The position numbers and the translations under genes are program-made. Source: Teleogryllus oceanicus (lineage: Eukaryota; Arthropoda; Insecta; Orthoptera; Gryllidae). Taken from it: a stretch of 64,000 bases of DNA. Below, one piece after another: positions 22,894 to 35,269 of this stretch (position 1 is the first letter of the stretch; each line of letters starts with the position of its first letter). The stretch covers positions 85,033,709-85,097,708 of the forward strand of contig CAXIVR010000001.1 of NCBI GenBank assembly GCA_964035755.1, written 5' to 3'. The notes under the pieces were generated by a model, which was not told the DNA's origin, searched no databases, and saw nothing but the letters and a program-made list of their open reading frames with translations.

Positions 22894-23119
22894 ATAATTA
22901 AAATAATAAAATTAATAATATCAAGTTTTTTAATTTTGAATTAATCTTAATCTCCCCTTCTAAATACTGCCACTCTTTACTTACGCCCCTTGAAGATCGA
23001 TGCACTTTTGCATTCTCGAGACAACTGTCCATATTCACTCCGCGATAGATTTTGAAGCAGGCCCGCCCGTGCGTGAATCTCACACAGGTGACGTGCAATG
23101 TCTCGTAAATCGGAATGTC

Positions 23120-23545
23120 TTGTTTTTATTTATTTATTTTCCCAAAAAACGTTAAAAAACGGGTATGACTTTTGGGGAAAGGGGAATTGTGTCACTTTTT
23201 AAAAAATTTTGTGACCCCAACACAAAGTCATATACTTTAAATTTTAAATTTTTAAAAAGGGAAAAAAAAAAAAACCCCCCATGTAATAAAACCCCTTTTT
23301 CAAGGATAAAAAGCAAAAATTTTGGCTCTTATTATTTTGCCGCGACAACAGGGAAACGGTAATTTGAATAATTGTACCACTATTGTTTTTCCCCCACTAT
23401 TCAGAAATTGCCAGAAAATGAAGTTACATTTATGTCCAGAAGCAAAACAAGGGGCCATCTCAGCATTTGCTCAATGGATCAGGGAAACTGGACGAAAAAC
23501 CTGATCGAGATGGGGGTCGAAATGTTTCGATGCTCTCTAAAATTG
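23120..23545 (-). mobile_element. VNTR retroposon family copy (single VNTR unit)
   Basis: Same family as 17097-17512 in the opposite orientation. The A-rich tail appears as TTTTATTTATTTATTTTCCC at the left. One VNTR unit (CATGTAATAAAA) follows, then GCCGCGACAACAGGGAAACG, TTTGAATAATTG and GAAGTTACATTTATGTCCAG. It closes with TTTGCTCAATGGATCAGGGA and CTGATCGAGATGGGGGTC. This copy is the best guide to the 5' half of the family. Confidence 0.8.
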
Positions 23546-24535
23546 TGGGGGAGGGAGTAGTGATATTGAATATTTATGATATATTAAGATGGAAAATAGT
23601 CCTCTCGTTTTGAAATTGCGAAAAGAAAAATATTTGATTTTGTGTTACGAAACCTTGTGTTTCCAGTCTTCCTAATATTGTCTTCAATGATGAGTTCGTG
23701 TTCTTTGTTCTGAAAATAGGACCCAGACGTACTATTCTAAGCTTTAAGAAAAACGAGAACTACAGTAGAATGTATCATGGATGAAAATATTTTGTTATAA
23801 AGTATTATCAAAGTACAATATGTTACCAGTACCCTCTCCTAGCCCCCTTTTGCTTCATTAAAATAAAACATTTGACAAAAATTTCCCTTGGCGTTAAACG
23901 AAACGAAAATGAATTTTCTTCTTAGAAGGAAAAATTGAATAATTATCTATTCCTCTACGTGGGAAACGAGAGTATGTTGAAAGATTCTTAATTTTAAAAA
24001 GCGTTATATACGTTATATGTAATTGATATGAAATCTACTTTAACGTAGTCTTAAGTCGATTACTCACATTGTCAAAAAATCAATTATGATCATAAAACTC
24101 AAAGATAATTTACGTAAAAATGCCAATATCTTACATAAGAAAAGATATTCTCATGCTGTTGGATCTTACATAAGTTGAGGCCACCTCTTTCCATCTCTAT
24201 GGAAGAATCCGATTTTAAAAAACCCCTTTCGTATTTCTGGAAAAAATTTGGGGAATGAAACAGACCTTTCCCGGGGACCCCAGTAGAAGACATGATTTTA
24301 TAAGCATGAAATATTTCAAGAAAATGGCAAATTTAGTAATTACATTTCAACGTTTTTAATTTTATCAGCCCAAAGATCGTGATCAGCCCTTGCCTGTCTG
24401 TACATTAGTGGGAAATTTCATGTAACAGAGTTACACATGTGGCGTTTGCTTCTGATTGTTAGGCAAACTCCTAAGAGTTCGTTCCTAAGCACTGGAGATC
24501 GACAGATCACGTTCTGATGCAGTCAAGGAGATTTC
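23546..24535. other. AT-rich DNA, nothing recognised
   Basis: Only chance frames. Confidence 0.35.
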
Positions 24536-24793
24536 ATGAAGCTGCCAAACACCCGTAAATTCGGTCTGCACAAATCGGGGAAAAAACGTAAATGTGTTTG
24601 GTGCTACAGGGAATTTTCCACAAAAACAAAAAATCCCCCAAAAAGAATTCTAGAGAAGAAACAAGCAGTTGAAGTATTTTGGAAACAATGGGAAAATACG
24701 GGTTACAGTGTATTGTGTACCACTTGTTTTATGACGCTAAAGAGACATCATCCATCAAGAGATTTGAAACGAGAGGTTCAATTAAATAAATGA
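24536..24793 (+). pseudogene. Possible piggyBac-type transposase C-terminal zinc ribbon
   Basis: An 85-codon frame with GKKRKCVWCYREF near residue 20 and YSVLCTTCFMTLKRHH near residue 60. PiggyBac transposases end in a cysteine-rich domain with CxxC pairs, then LCxxCF and a nearby H. That layout is partly present here, but the middle CxxC is absent (tryptophans stand where cysteines would be). The frame stays open upstream of the first Met for a few codons. No DDD catalytic region is visible nearby. Other zinc-binding fragments are possible. Confidence 0.35.
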
Positions 24794-24806
24794 GTTTAAA
24801 ATGAAA

Positions 24807-24945
24807 CAAAGCATCTGGAGTCGATCCGATGACCGAGATCGCTAAGGCAGAACTGGGACCGAAGGGCGCGGGTTCATATCCTCCTTGGGCATGGTTGTAT
24901 TTGTGTTCGTCCTCATCACCATTTCGTTTCATCTTCACAGAAATA
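24807..24945 (+). mobile_element. tRNA-derived SINE head, diverged
   Basis: TGACCGAGATCGCTAAGGCA resembles an A-box arm and GCGCGGGTTCATATCCTCC a T arm with box B (GGTTCATATCC). A short body ending GTCCTCATCACCATTTCG follows. Spacing fits a tRNA-like head. There is no complete cloverleaf. Confidence 0.55.
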
Positions 24946-25009
24946 ACTTTCCCCAAAGTGGTCGCTAATGACCTAGATTTTAAAGTGACCTTAAATAACT
25001 AAAAAAAGC

Positions 25010-25330
25010 CCCAGGGCCCTCGGGTAGCGTACTTGCTTCCTGTGCTGTGGTCACGGGTTCGATTCCCCCTCGACGCCAAAATAGAGTTGTAGCTTTCCTT
25101 TAAAATCGTTTCAGTTGCTGAAGCTGTGTGACGAAGAAAAAAAGCTCTAGAAGGTGAATCTTGGGCTAGTTACGGTGAAGAGAATACGCCATGTTCACCT
25201 CGAGGTCGCTCTCACACGAAGCAGGGGAAAATTTTAACTAGGGCCCAGACAGGGACGACACCGGGTAGCAAAAAGCCGGCGAAGTCTACCGACCCCACAC
25301 CGCTTATACATACATGCAAAATGAAACAAA
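25010..25330 (+). mobile_element. tRNA-derived SINE with perfect box B
   Basis: CTCGGGTAGCGTACTTGCTT forms the D-arm side and CACGGGTTCGATTCCCCCT the T arm, with a perfect box B (GGTTCGATTCC). GGC and GCC lie at the two ends of the tRNA-like part (about 25017-25077). A mixed body follows to about 25330. The anticodon arm is not canonical, so this is a SINE head rather than a functional tRNA. Confidence 0.6.
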
Positions 25331-25908
25331 AGCTTTTTGGCAATATAATGAACAGTATATTTCTCACGAATGGCTCTAATCGAGTATAATACTTCAACAA
25401 TGGATTATATATTTTTACACGTTTAGTTACAAGAATACTTTGTGATTCCCAGTTGTTGTTGTTTTATATTTATTTTTTTGCCACCGGCAACTGGCTGATA
25501 TTTGCATCCGGACGTTTCATGGCACTTCAACTTTTTCCCGGAAAGTCTGATAAGATTTCTAGTGCCCAGCACTTAAAAATGGAATTTTTTTTGGTACTTT
25601 TGTACAATATGTTGGTGTACAAGCAGTATCTTTTTATTTTTTTTCGATTCGAACAATATGATTCACGTAATCAAAGCTTGTGGCTGTAACGAACAGCGAC
25701 TTTTTATCGTCTGTTGAAAAGGTTTTAAAAATTTAAGTAAATTTCCCAAATTTCGAAAGATCAAAAATATAAAAGATAAATATGTCGTATTTTTCCATAG
25801 TATAAATCAATTATAGTTTGCTTCAATTGCTTTTTAAAATCGCAAAAGGATTGTATGAGTAAAATGCTAATTTAATCAACCAAAAGCAGCCTAAGTACCC
25901 AGAATTGC
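25331..25908. other. AT-rich DNA, nothing recognised
   Basis: Chance frames only. Confidence 0.35.
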
Positions 25909-26140
25909 AAAGATGTAGTCGCTTTAGTGGTTTTGGTTCAAAGACCCGCAGCTTGGAATCCCAGCAAAGGGAAGGACATTTGCTTGTGTGTTGTGACATG
26001 ACAGGGCTCTCCTACCGAGCGTGTATCGCTTTTTAAACATCTTCCTTCCTATCCCCAACCAGCCTGGTTGCCGCAGGGGCTTGGAGCATTTGCGTGTTAC
26101 ATTCAACCTGTAGGCATAAGGCATGCAGTATATTCCATAC
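25909..26140 (+). mobile_element. Possible tRNA-derived SINE
   Basis: GTCGCTTTAGTGGTTTTGG followed by GCTTGGAATCCCAGC is reminiscent of a D arm and a T arm, with a two-mismatch box B. Downstream GGGAAGGACATTTGCTTGTG and a GC-richer body stand out from the AT-rich flanks. Confidence 0.35.
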
Positions 26141-27440
26141 ATAACAAATACATTAAACTTACATTTATTAATATTTATATCTCACTTTTAGCAAATACAA
26201 ATTGATCAAAACAAGTTATAATTACCAACAAATTTCTCAATGATTCTTTAGTAATTGTAACTTTTTTTATTTATTTGCAGTTGTTAATAGTTTGATATTA
26301 ATATTAATGTGAATATAAGGAAGTTGATTAGATTAGTGTGCTATACATGGCCCAAACCAACAAAATGATTTTGACAGAAATTAATTTGTTTAAAATTTTT
26401 TTGGGCAGTGGCTTGGTGAACAGCCCCAACACCCAGGGGGGATTTCCCAAAAAATATACTTTTTAAATTACACTAATTATATCCTCCCCCAAAACGGCTA
26501 TCTACCGCAGGGTGTCGGCAATAGTCTTAGAGATTGACGGAGGCAGGATTACGGGTCACCTACGACTGCCGAGAGGTGAAAAGTTCCATCCCGAAAATAT
26601 TCTGAATAGGACAAGATAATGGAAAGTAGATTTCAAATGTGGCGGGATGGGTGTGTGTCACTCAACGGTTCGCAACTGTTACAAAGATGCCCTGATCAAA
26701 AAGAGCAGCCTACTACGAAAGTATAACACAAGGAAATTCAGACATATTTGCAAATTCCGCCTTTTTTTCTTACGTTTTAAATTCTATAGATTTGGACCGG
26801 CATTATTAAAATATAAATTTTCCTATTTTTTCATTTATAAATGAATTCTGAAGGTTTCATTTTAATCACTGTTCACATTGCATGAATGACAACATCTGCT
26901 ACAGTTTTAACCATAGAATTGGAAGTTCACCATTCTGATCCTGCATTTATGTTCCCTAAAACCACCTATCTTTCAATGTTTTCAGTTTATCTCAACGCAA
27001 AACCTTGACGTTTTTTTGCTTGTATACTAAAGTTTCCCCCTCCTTTTATAGTTTTTTTGGGGGGTCATTCAAAAATATGTACGCAATTTTAGCTTGTTCA
27101 AAACCTCTTTGAAACAATTAGTAGTACTTATTAACATTTCACTGATTTTTTTCGCGATCCCCTTCTCTGCCTCACTTGCTGAGTCACAAAAAAATAATTT
27201 CTCCAAATTTCAATAAAATCTCCTAGGGTTCAACCTGATATGTGATTAATTTTGTAATACATCTCTAACTTGAAATTAATAAATTTAATCAAATCAATGC
27301 AATGAGAGCATTCCTTTTCTATCAAAATCATCCTCCCGCGCTTTCACTCCCGTCTTTATGTGAGAAACCCATCACCCAAATTGCATACGTATTTTTCATT
27401 GAATGACTTCCTTTTATTATGCACTATTGTAATAAAAATA
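26141..27440. other. AT-rich DNA, one unassigned GC-richer patch
   Basis: A GC-richer patch at about 26490-26590 was not assigned. No gene seen. Confidence 0.3.
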
Positions 27441-27444
27441 TTGA

Positions 27445-27531
27445 AAGTGGTCAAGCGGATGAGCAGGCTAAAGGGCCTGAGCCACGCCACCAATAAAGAC
27501 ATTTATTTATTTATTTATTTATTTATTTAAA
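27445..27531 (+). mobile_element. Possible LINE or SINE 3' end with (TTTA)n tail
   Basis: A short stem (CAGGC-TAAAGG-GCCTG) is followed by CCACGCCACCAATAAAGACA and then (TTTA) repeats at 27501-27530. A small hairpin, AATAAA and a short tandem tail together are typical of truncated non-LTR 3' ends. Confidence 0.4.
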
Positions 27532-29479
27532 ACAAATATGTCAACTACCTATTGACACTTTCTGAATAACCTTCGGACCTTTCTATTCAAATATTCATCT
27601 ACTGGTTCGTTTGAATTCGACCGATCGATAAAACATTTTATTGAGAAAAGGCTACCTCACAAGTTATGCATTTGCAATTTAAAACTGGAAGAAAATTATA
27701 CAGCACAAAATGATAATAACTACATAACAAACATTACCATTGAAATTTGAACTATTGACTTGAAGAGACGAACAAGAGAAAATAAAAAAAAACTTCAAAG
27801 CATAATCCGTTTAAAGGATAGAAAGAATAATAGAAAATGAGAGAACTGTTTGTAAAATTCTAATCCATTCTAATCCTGTTTGCAAAACAAACATTTAAAA
27901 GGAAAAATAATGTCATCTTATATGAAAGAAAATTGCAAATTAGAGCACAACATGGAGAATCACGCAGCTTGTGAGGCATCAGAATCATGTGACTTCTAGC
28001 AGAAACAGGAGAAAGGTGAATGCAGGAAAAGAATGAGCCGGCAGGATCTTTAGAAGTCTTAGAATGAAGCGTCGTAAAGAACAATGAATACATAGAAAGG
28101 GTTGAAACCCGAGAGTGGGAGGGAGAAAGAAAGGGGCTCACAATGCCCGAGACGGGGGTGGTTTGAAGGTAATAAAACGTTTTTTTTCGAATTCCAAGGA
28201 GGACAATGGGGGCCCAAACCCGATAAGGCCAGGTTCTTGCCAGAACAAAATTCGGTACGTTCAGGTGGAAAGAAAGTAAACAACAAAATAAAAAAGTTTT
28301 AAAACGAAATAAAAGCGTTTTAATATAAGTGGTAATAGATGAGGCATAATTATATGATGATAGTTTGATCTTTACTGGAAGTTTAAATTTTCCATTGACG
28401 ACATTTAAAGTCAATTTAGAACATGGGCAGCTTTCTTCATATTTTTGAAAGAAAATTTCATTAGTACAGCATTGTTTATAATGTATTTTTATCCGGATTA
28501 TACACATAAAAACTTTAGAATAGTTAAGTTTGGCAAATTTGTTGAGTATACAAAGAACACTACGTTTTCCGCGGGATGAAATAATTTCACCAACAAAATA
28601 ACCATAAAATCGAAAGAAAACATAAAAACATAAATGATTTATAATCCTGACTGTTAATTGTAAATTACTGTTCTATTTCTTATATAAACTGTTTATTCAC
28701 TATTTAATTTAAATCCTCTGTTGATTTATCATATTTACTTGCAGTCGCTAATAACCTTGTCGTTGATGCGACTTTAAATAAAATGAATTTCAAAAAAGAA
28801 CATACATGAATATTACATTTCAAGAAAAAGCAGTTTGATATTTTATGTTATATTTCTCTAATGCATTCATTGTGCATTCAATGCATTCCAGGTGATCACC
28901 CAGATAACGAAAGTACTTATGCAATAAACTTTATCACACAAAAGAATAAAGACTTCCAGTAACTACTTTTATTCTCCTAGATCTGTTGCATACGTCAAAA
29001 AAATTGAAAAATATTAAATAATTATAAGATTCGTTTCTTGAACCTTATTCTTACGATAACACAAGTATGACATGCCCACACAATGCTAAAATACTCGCAT
29101 TCTACGTACGTGGTCAATAGATTGATACAAGAAGTGAATTTTAGGGTATTGACCCTAGAACCTTGGAGCAACGGGGGTTTGTTGAATGTAGATGAATTAC
29201 TAGATCACCAAGTCCCATCTTAGGTGATGGAATAGAATTCGTTGGTCACATGCTTCCGAATAAAATCATGTCATATCCCTTACATTCTTCCAAAAATCTA
29301 AATAGGTTTATTTCATTTATTTGTCGTAAGCAAGAGTTAAAAAACTGAGTGACGAATTATGGGCGAGAGGTACAATCTGAGCACGACTTTTTGAGTTCAG
29401 TGACCCCGTACCCCAACTCGTATACTATATCAAATTCAATTATGAATACACGTAGCCAAGGGCACCTTTGTCCAAAATT
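27532..29479. other. AT-rich DNA, no gene recognised
   Basis: A 215-codon minus frame at 27860-28507 has no domain, and the region lacks splice or promoter context, so I treat it as chance. Confidence 0.3.
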
Positions 29480-29640
29480 TATAAAAAAAATATTCGTTCT
29501 CATGTAATAACAATCATTTCCAACACCAAATGAGTTACGAATTTTGGTTTTTACTCATCGTTTCATACGAAAAGGACTGCTTAGTGCCGCGAGAACAAAA
29601 AATTATTTGAATAACTATACTTTTTCCCACTGAAACCGGA
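29480..29640 (-). mobile_element. Highly diverged VNTR retroposon fragment
   Basis: TGTAATAACAATC, then TGCCGCGAGAACA, TATTTGAATAACTATA and TTCCCACTGAA follow the order of the family consensus. No tail is retained. Confidence 0.4.
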
Positions 29641-32600
29641 GAAAACCTGCTCGTATAGTAAAACTATATGTACTCTTGATTTAAGTTTATGAATGATTGT
29701 TGATGTCCGTGGATATGAAAGAACTAATTTTTTCAAATGTGCAGAAATACGTCATAACAAGTATAAAGAACTGCTTTAGAACCAATGTATAATCTTAGTC
29801 AGAGTATCTCTTAAATTTTCTGGTTATCCATTCATAAGAGATTACGTAGCCAAGGGTGCGAAATTTTAAACTTTGAATATCGAATTTCAAATACATTTAT
29901 GTGAAATGTGTGTGGACAAACGGGTATCACAGCCTCGAGGTTCTCCCGTTTCTTCTATCCCTAATTTCATCAATGCTCTATCATTAATCTCACCTCGTCA
30001 CAATCGAAAGATTAAAACGCCCATAAATTTCTATGGGCCATTTGAAAAGGAACCCAAAAATTTTAAATTGGAAAAAAAAGTTTTGGGGGAAAATTTTTTA
30101 ATTGGTTAAAATTAAAATATTTGAATATGTTGCAAATTCAAAATCGCCTTGCCAAGTAATCATGTAGCGAGAAGATATTGCACTCCAGAGAAACTGCAGA
30201 AAATGACAAATGGAGAAAAAAAACCACAACCCTTTAGCCATCTCGTTTTTACCAACAAAGGAAAAATATCCATTCGTGTCGAGTCGTATTTGTGTGAATT
30301 GTATATTATCCAATAATTTCGAATTTATTTAATCATACAAATTTCAAAGACTATGAAGCATTTTTATTTCCACAGTATAATAAGGGAGATACTTTCATAA
30401 AATAATTCTACGCTACTGAATTATATAAATTCAATCCATTCTTTCATTTCGTTTAAAAATCGTTTTTGCTCTTGTTTTCAAGTAGTGTAGTACTGGAAGT
30501 CTTGGAATTTTATACTAAACTTTTCTACATAATAAATAGGTTTATAATTAGGCTATGTAAAGGGAAAAAATAAATTAAAAGAATAATTAAATCACAAATA
30601 TCTAGAAACATTACATCATTACAAGGCCAATAACGAGAGCAATATCACAGTGTGATTGTAGGGTATATCCTATAGAAAACATGCAGACATATATCCTATT
30701 ATACATTAGCAAATATTCCTATCATGTACTAGTAGGCGAGTTGCTTGTGGTTTTAGCGATATATAATGAATGAATTTTTCTCGAATCGATAAAAAGATTA
30801 AAATAAATCAAATATCCCGTCAAATTCAATTTATTATTAAACACTTTAAACATCATCAAACGACCCTTTTAGAGATCTTCTTCAATTATACTGCAACGAG
30901 TTTTTTAAATCATATTTAAGATCAATACAAATTACTCGACAATTGCGTCAATTCACGTACAACGAAAAAACGTCTAAGCTTCCCCTTTACTAGGGCATTT
31001 TACGGTTTATTCAACAATAAAAACGTTTTTATAGGTAAGGGGAGTTTGAAATGAAATTATTGTGCGTTTTGAGCTTGCACTGAGTGGAGTGTTGTGGAAG
31101 TATATTGTCAGATTTTTTTCTGAGCGTAGCATGTTTCGCGACCCACCACAAATCAGTCCGGAAACATTTCTTGAAAATTTCCCAGAACATAAAACGCCCA
31201 ATATTTTTCCCCTTCCTTCTCATGGATTTTTTCCCGGCAAAACGTTTTGGCTAAAAAAGCGTTTCGTTGAGGTGTTGAAAAGGGTTTGGGGAAAAAGGGG
31301 TTATGTTCCAAGGCGGAAGAAGCAGTAGAGTGCAAAAGAAAATTCATATCCTTGCTTTGCGAACGTCGCCAAAGTCGCTTCTCGGGTCTTTCAGTTGGCA
31401 ACATGCAATCTCTACGTTCACGCATTTCGCCTGCGATTCTTTGCCCGATCCTAGAGCCGACACCCACCTCTTTTCTGGACAACCATTCTCACCATAGCTG
31501 GTTGCTCGATTAATTTTTTACACTGGCCAGTAGCTGTACGATCTCTTTCGCCATTTGAGTTTGGGAATTGCGGAGACGTGGAATTTATGAAAGGAAATAA
31601 TTCCGCGATACTTTTCTTCTTCTTCCTCTTTCTCACCTTACACTTTCTCCTTGTTCTCTTTATTCTTCACATTTCTTTTATCCTCCTCACTTTCCTTACC
31701 GGTACTTCACGTGGGATCTATTATTCGTTCATTCTCTTGACATGTTTTCTCCGTCATTCTGTGAACTATTGTACATTTTCATTCGTGCTATACCTTTCTA
31801 AATATTTTATGTCCTCACTCTATATAGCATCTTTCTTTCACAATTTTGAACATATATTTAAAAAAATGTCAACTCTTATTACTACCCAGGGGATAGTAAG
31901 TCCACATACAGTGACTACAGTGACTTAATTATCGCATTATCAAACTTCCTCTGGCAGTGCCTTGGAGAGCAGTCAAAGATGTTAAAATTTACTCTCTTCT
32001 AGGCACCTGAACAGATCAACCATACGCCCGAAAGCATCTCTCCAGATCCGCGTCTTATGTTTCATTAGCTGTTTTTTTTTCCACCAACTGCCACAACATC
32101 GCAGTCCCCGTCAGTCATTATAACTACGAAGTATAAAATTCCACCTAATCTCATTCAACGTCGGCCAAACTGAAGAGGGACACCAGTGAACCAAAGAGGA
32201 GGATTTCATAATTTCAATTAACGAAATGCTAAAAAAACACGAAAAATATTTAATAGGTGCATATCATGTAATAAAAAATTTCTTCTTTTTTGACGTTATA
32301 ATCAGAAATGAGACTTAATTTCCTCCTGCCAGGATGTGCTGACATAATAAACAGTATACAATCTTTTTTCGTTCAGTTTATTTCAGTGATACATTAATTA
32401 TTCTGTAAACACCAAAGTTTTGCTCCATAAATTTCAAAGGTCTGATCAGTGAGTTTTCCAAAATCTTAGGTTACTAAATTATTAGAATTCACCGTTTCAT
32501 TCCAATATTTCAAATTTCTATAATATTTATTTGAAGAGATATCAGCAAGCATCCTTAGTGAGTACTGTTACATTGTAGAAATTTTTTATGTCAGATTTGT

Positions 32601-33009
32601 TGCAAACAAAACTATCTGCAAATATAATTTATTTTCGATGCACATATTCTCTTATTACTATCAATCCATTCATTACCTGCAGGTTTTCACACCCACCTCA
32701 ATAGTAGCGTATGTCGTCTACATCGACTGCATATAACAATTCCCATCTTGTTTTTAGTGTAACCCTACTCTCAACTCTTTAATGTACCCACTCGTTATCC
32801 TGAAGACTGCACGAGAACTAAATATCTTCCTCACGCCCGAAATAACCTACATTCACACTTCATAGCTGTCTTCCAGCAAAGAACTCGCTTGGAACATTGG
32901 TCTCCCGTTCAGCTCACTCGCCCGCATAATCGTGTTTGTCTCTGGCTCCTATTGCAGTACCCCAGTCCTGTCCCTAGCACCTTCCCAACTCCATCGCCTG
33001 CATTGATTG
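29641..33009. other. AT-rich DNA, no gene recognised
   Basis: The sequence at 31050-31620 is less AT-rich and open on both strands (109 codons minus, 88 plus) without recognisable motifs. The frame at 31578-31928 is a T-rich, hydrophobic chance frame. Nothing else was seen. Confidence 0.3.
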
Positions 33010-33480
33010 ATTATTTTGGTGATTGATTGACTGTTAGTGATTCCGGGCGCGTCAATTACAATGTCTAGCCCCGGGAATGTGGGCGTTTTTTGTTCGAAAG
33101 GGGGTGGGGGGAGGGTATTCTCTTTCTGCTCGTATGGCGAGACCCGGTGCCGATTTTAATCCTAGGGGGGTTTCCCCAACCAGAAAATTCCAACCAGCGG
33201 GGCCCCCCCAGCCGGGACAAGCTCAAAACACGACCGGCCCTGGAATGGGTGGTAGTGTAGTGCATGTTAGTGTAAGTGTGTGTAAGGCGTGAGGATAGAA
33301 GAGGTAGGAAAGATCCTGCACGATCCGTGGCCCCCTTTCTTAGGGTACTGCTCCGGTATTCGCCAGGTGTTGATCCAAAAAACTCAAAAATTTCCGATCA
33401 GAGCACCCGGCGCTGGGAATTTCCCTCCCAGAGGGCCCCAAATTTCCCCGGCCTCCCCGACAAGCTCGTGTCGGAAATCC
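33010..33480 (-). mobile_element. SINE A copy 1 of a tandem pair
   Basis: Starts with the family 3' end TTAGTGATTCCGGGCGCGTC, preceded by GATTGATTGATT, which is an (AATC)n-type tail on minus. It runs through GCGAGACCCGGTGCCGAT, CCAGCCGGGACAAGCTC, GTTAGTGTAAGTGTGTGTAA and TAGGGTACTGCTCCGG. It joins a second copy near 33480. Confidence 0.75.
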
Positions 33481-33753
33481 GATTATTTCGAGTTTTCGGG
33501 CACGTCATCAGTATGGTCATTAGTAGCGTAAGAGAAGTGCATGTATTTAACACGGGAGTTGGCGGTAGTCTTCCCCCCGTTCGATGGTGAGATCAGGCGG
33601 CGACCTACACGTCGCTTTGCGGTGGTTTTCCCATCCACCCTTCCCCTCCCACCAGGAGAGAAACCGCCCCAGCCGGGACTAGCTCTAAGCCCCCGGATCT
33701 CCCGACATGTGTAGCACTGTAGTAAATTATAGTAGTGCCTGGATGAATAAGAG

Positions 33754-33787
<34 letters not shown>

Positions 33788-34075
33788 AGTGGTGAGGACA
33801 AGACAGGGAAATGAAATGAAAGATCACGCAAGGTCCGTGATCCATTTTTTTAGGGTACTGCTTCGACATTTGCCTGGTTTGATCGGAGAAACCACGGAAA
33901 AATACCGATAAAGAGCACCCGGGCAGGGGGAATTTTCCCCCCAAAAAGCAGTTGAACTGGGCCTAGCTATATTAGGCCGAAACCCCTCCCCCTTTCAAAC
34001 CCTCGAACCCCTAGAACCTCTGGGTCAGAGACACTGCAGAGACACCAGTTGATGCCCTCAACTACCTAAACCGGT
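33481..34075 (-). mobile_element. SINE A copy 2 of the pair, with head
   Basis: GTTTTCGGGCACGTCATCAG opens the unit. GGTGAGATCAGGCGGCGACC, CCAGCCGGGACTAGCTCTAA and TAGGGTACTGCTTCGACA follow. At the right end the minus strand reads GGGCATCAACTGGTGTCTCT and GGGGTTCGAGGGTTTG, a tRNA-like A-box and B-box pair. A (TG)n run expands the body at about 33751-33785. Confidence 0.75.
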
Positions 34076-34079
34076 GCTT

Positions 34080-35120
34080 CACCCGGAACAATTTTATTCG
34101 CTCATTTCTTGTATTGTCTGCTACTCGCTACCCGGTCGTTTGCTTTCCTACCATGTGCTTGCTCCCTCCTTCCAGATGGCTCGCTTGACACATTAGTTCC
34201 CCCTTCATTTCGCTCGCTCGGTCTGGTCACCCCCCCCGCCCTCCCCACCCATATTTTTGCAGGAGACTGCCCCTTTAACCATCACACGCACTAAGCCCTT
34301 TTTCCATTTCCCTTTTCCCCTGGAATATTCCTCGCCCGCGTTCTCCTGCTCGCCCACCAGCCCTGCAGTCGCCCACTCGCTCGTCCAGCCGGTTGTGCTC
34401 CCTTTACTCTCTCGTCTTATTCTGTGCAGTCTTCCACTATGACCGCCTTCAGTTACTTGCCGGCTCGCCCCTCGCCCGCTCACCCTTCTCGCCAAGGACT
34501 TGCCCGCCCGGCGGCCCTGCTTCCTCCCGCTCGCTTATCCTTGTGCTGTCGTCCCCGCCTTCACTCGCTTACTCTCCCGCCCGCCCAGCAGCCCGCGCTC
34601 GCAGGCGCCCCGCAGCCCCACCTCCGCCTGCCCCCGCAGCCCCCGCAGCCACAGCCGCTGCCGCCGGCCTCCGGCTGTGTTTACGGACAGGGCCGGCAGG
34701 TTGTTAGGTGCGGCGTGGGCTGTTTGCTCGAGGGCCCGCAAAACAGGGGGGCCCCCTGCGCCCCGTGACCCTTTTAGGGGTTGGCCGTCGGACATCGTTT
34801 ACGACGGGGACGGCGTGTTTCGAGGGCGGCGCCGGATGTTCGACGCGTTCGACAAGCCCGACGCCGACGCCGACGCAGAGGCCCAGCGCCCCGTCGCCGC
34901 GTCGCGCAGCGTCGGCGCTGCACGACCCAAGACGCCGACACGACCGGCCCCCGCGCAGAGACGCGACGGCGGAGGAGGGCGAAGGCGGAAAGGCAGGGCA
35001 TCAGATCCCGGGTGCCGGAGGGCGAACGGGCCCCCGAACAAAACGGCCAAGCAAACGGATTAACCCGGCTCCTCGACTCGGCTCTTGATTTCTACTTGGC
35101 AGTCTTCCGAAAGTAGAGCT
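34080..35120. other. CT-rich then CpG-rich block, possible promoter or exon
   Basis: 34100-34500 is pyrimidine-rich. 34500-35065 is very GC- and CpG-rich. The longest frame (34500-35063, plus) ends in a stop. Its last third reads SDIVYDGDGVFRGRRRMFDA followed by Asp-Ala and Arg-rich sequence, which is less repetitive than the rest. I do not recognise it. It could be the first exon of a GC-rich host gene or a chance frame in an island. Confidence 0.35.
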
Positions 35121-35269
35121 CCTTTTGTACGAAACGTTACTGCGTACGTGTACGAAACGTTGTTGCGATAGTGTCAAATAATACGCGACTCCCAAAGTGT
35201 GATTGTTTTCTCTTTTTACCCCGGGGATTCTGTTGATATCCAATCCCGGGGGGTTAAAACGCCTCAAAA

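Noticed and set aside
25017..25077. A functional tRNA gene
   Set aside because: Box B is perfect, but the anticodon arm and acceptor stem are not canonical, and a SINE-like body follows directly.
27860..28507. A 215-codon minus frame as a host gene
   Set aside because: No domain, low-complexity AT-rich codons, no splice or promoter context.
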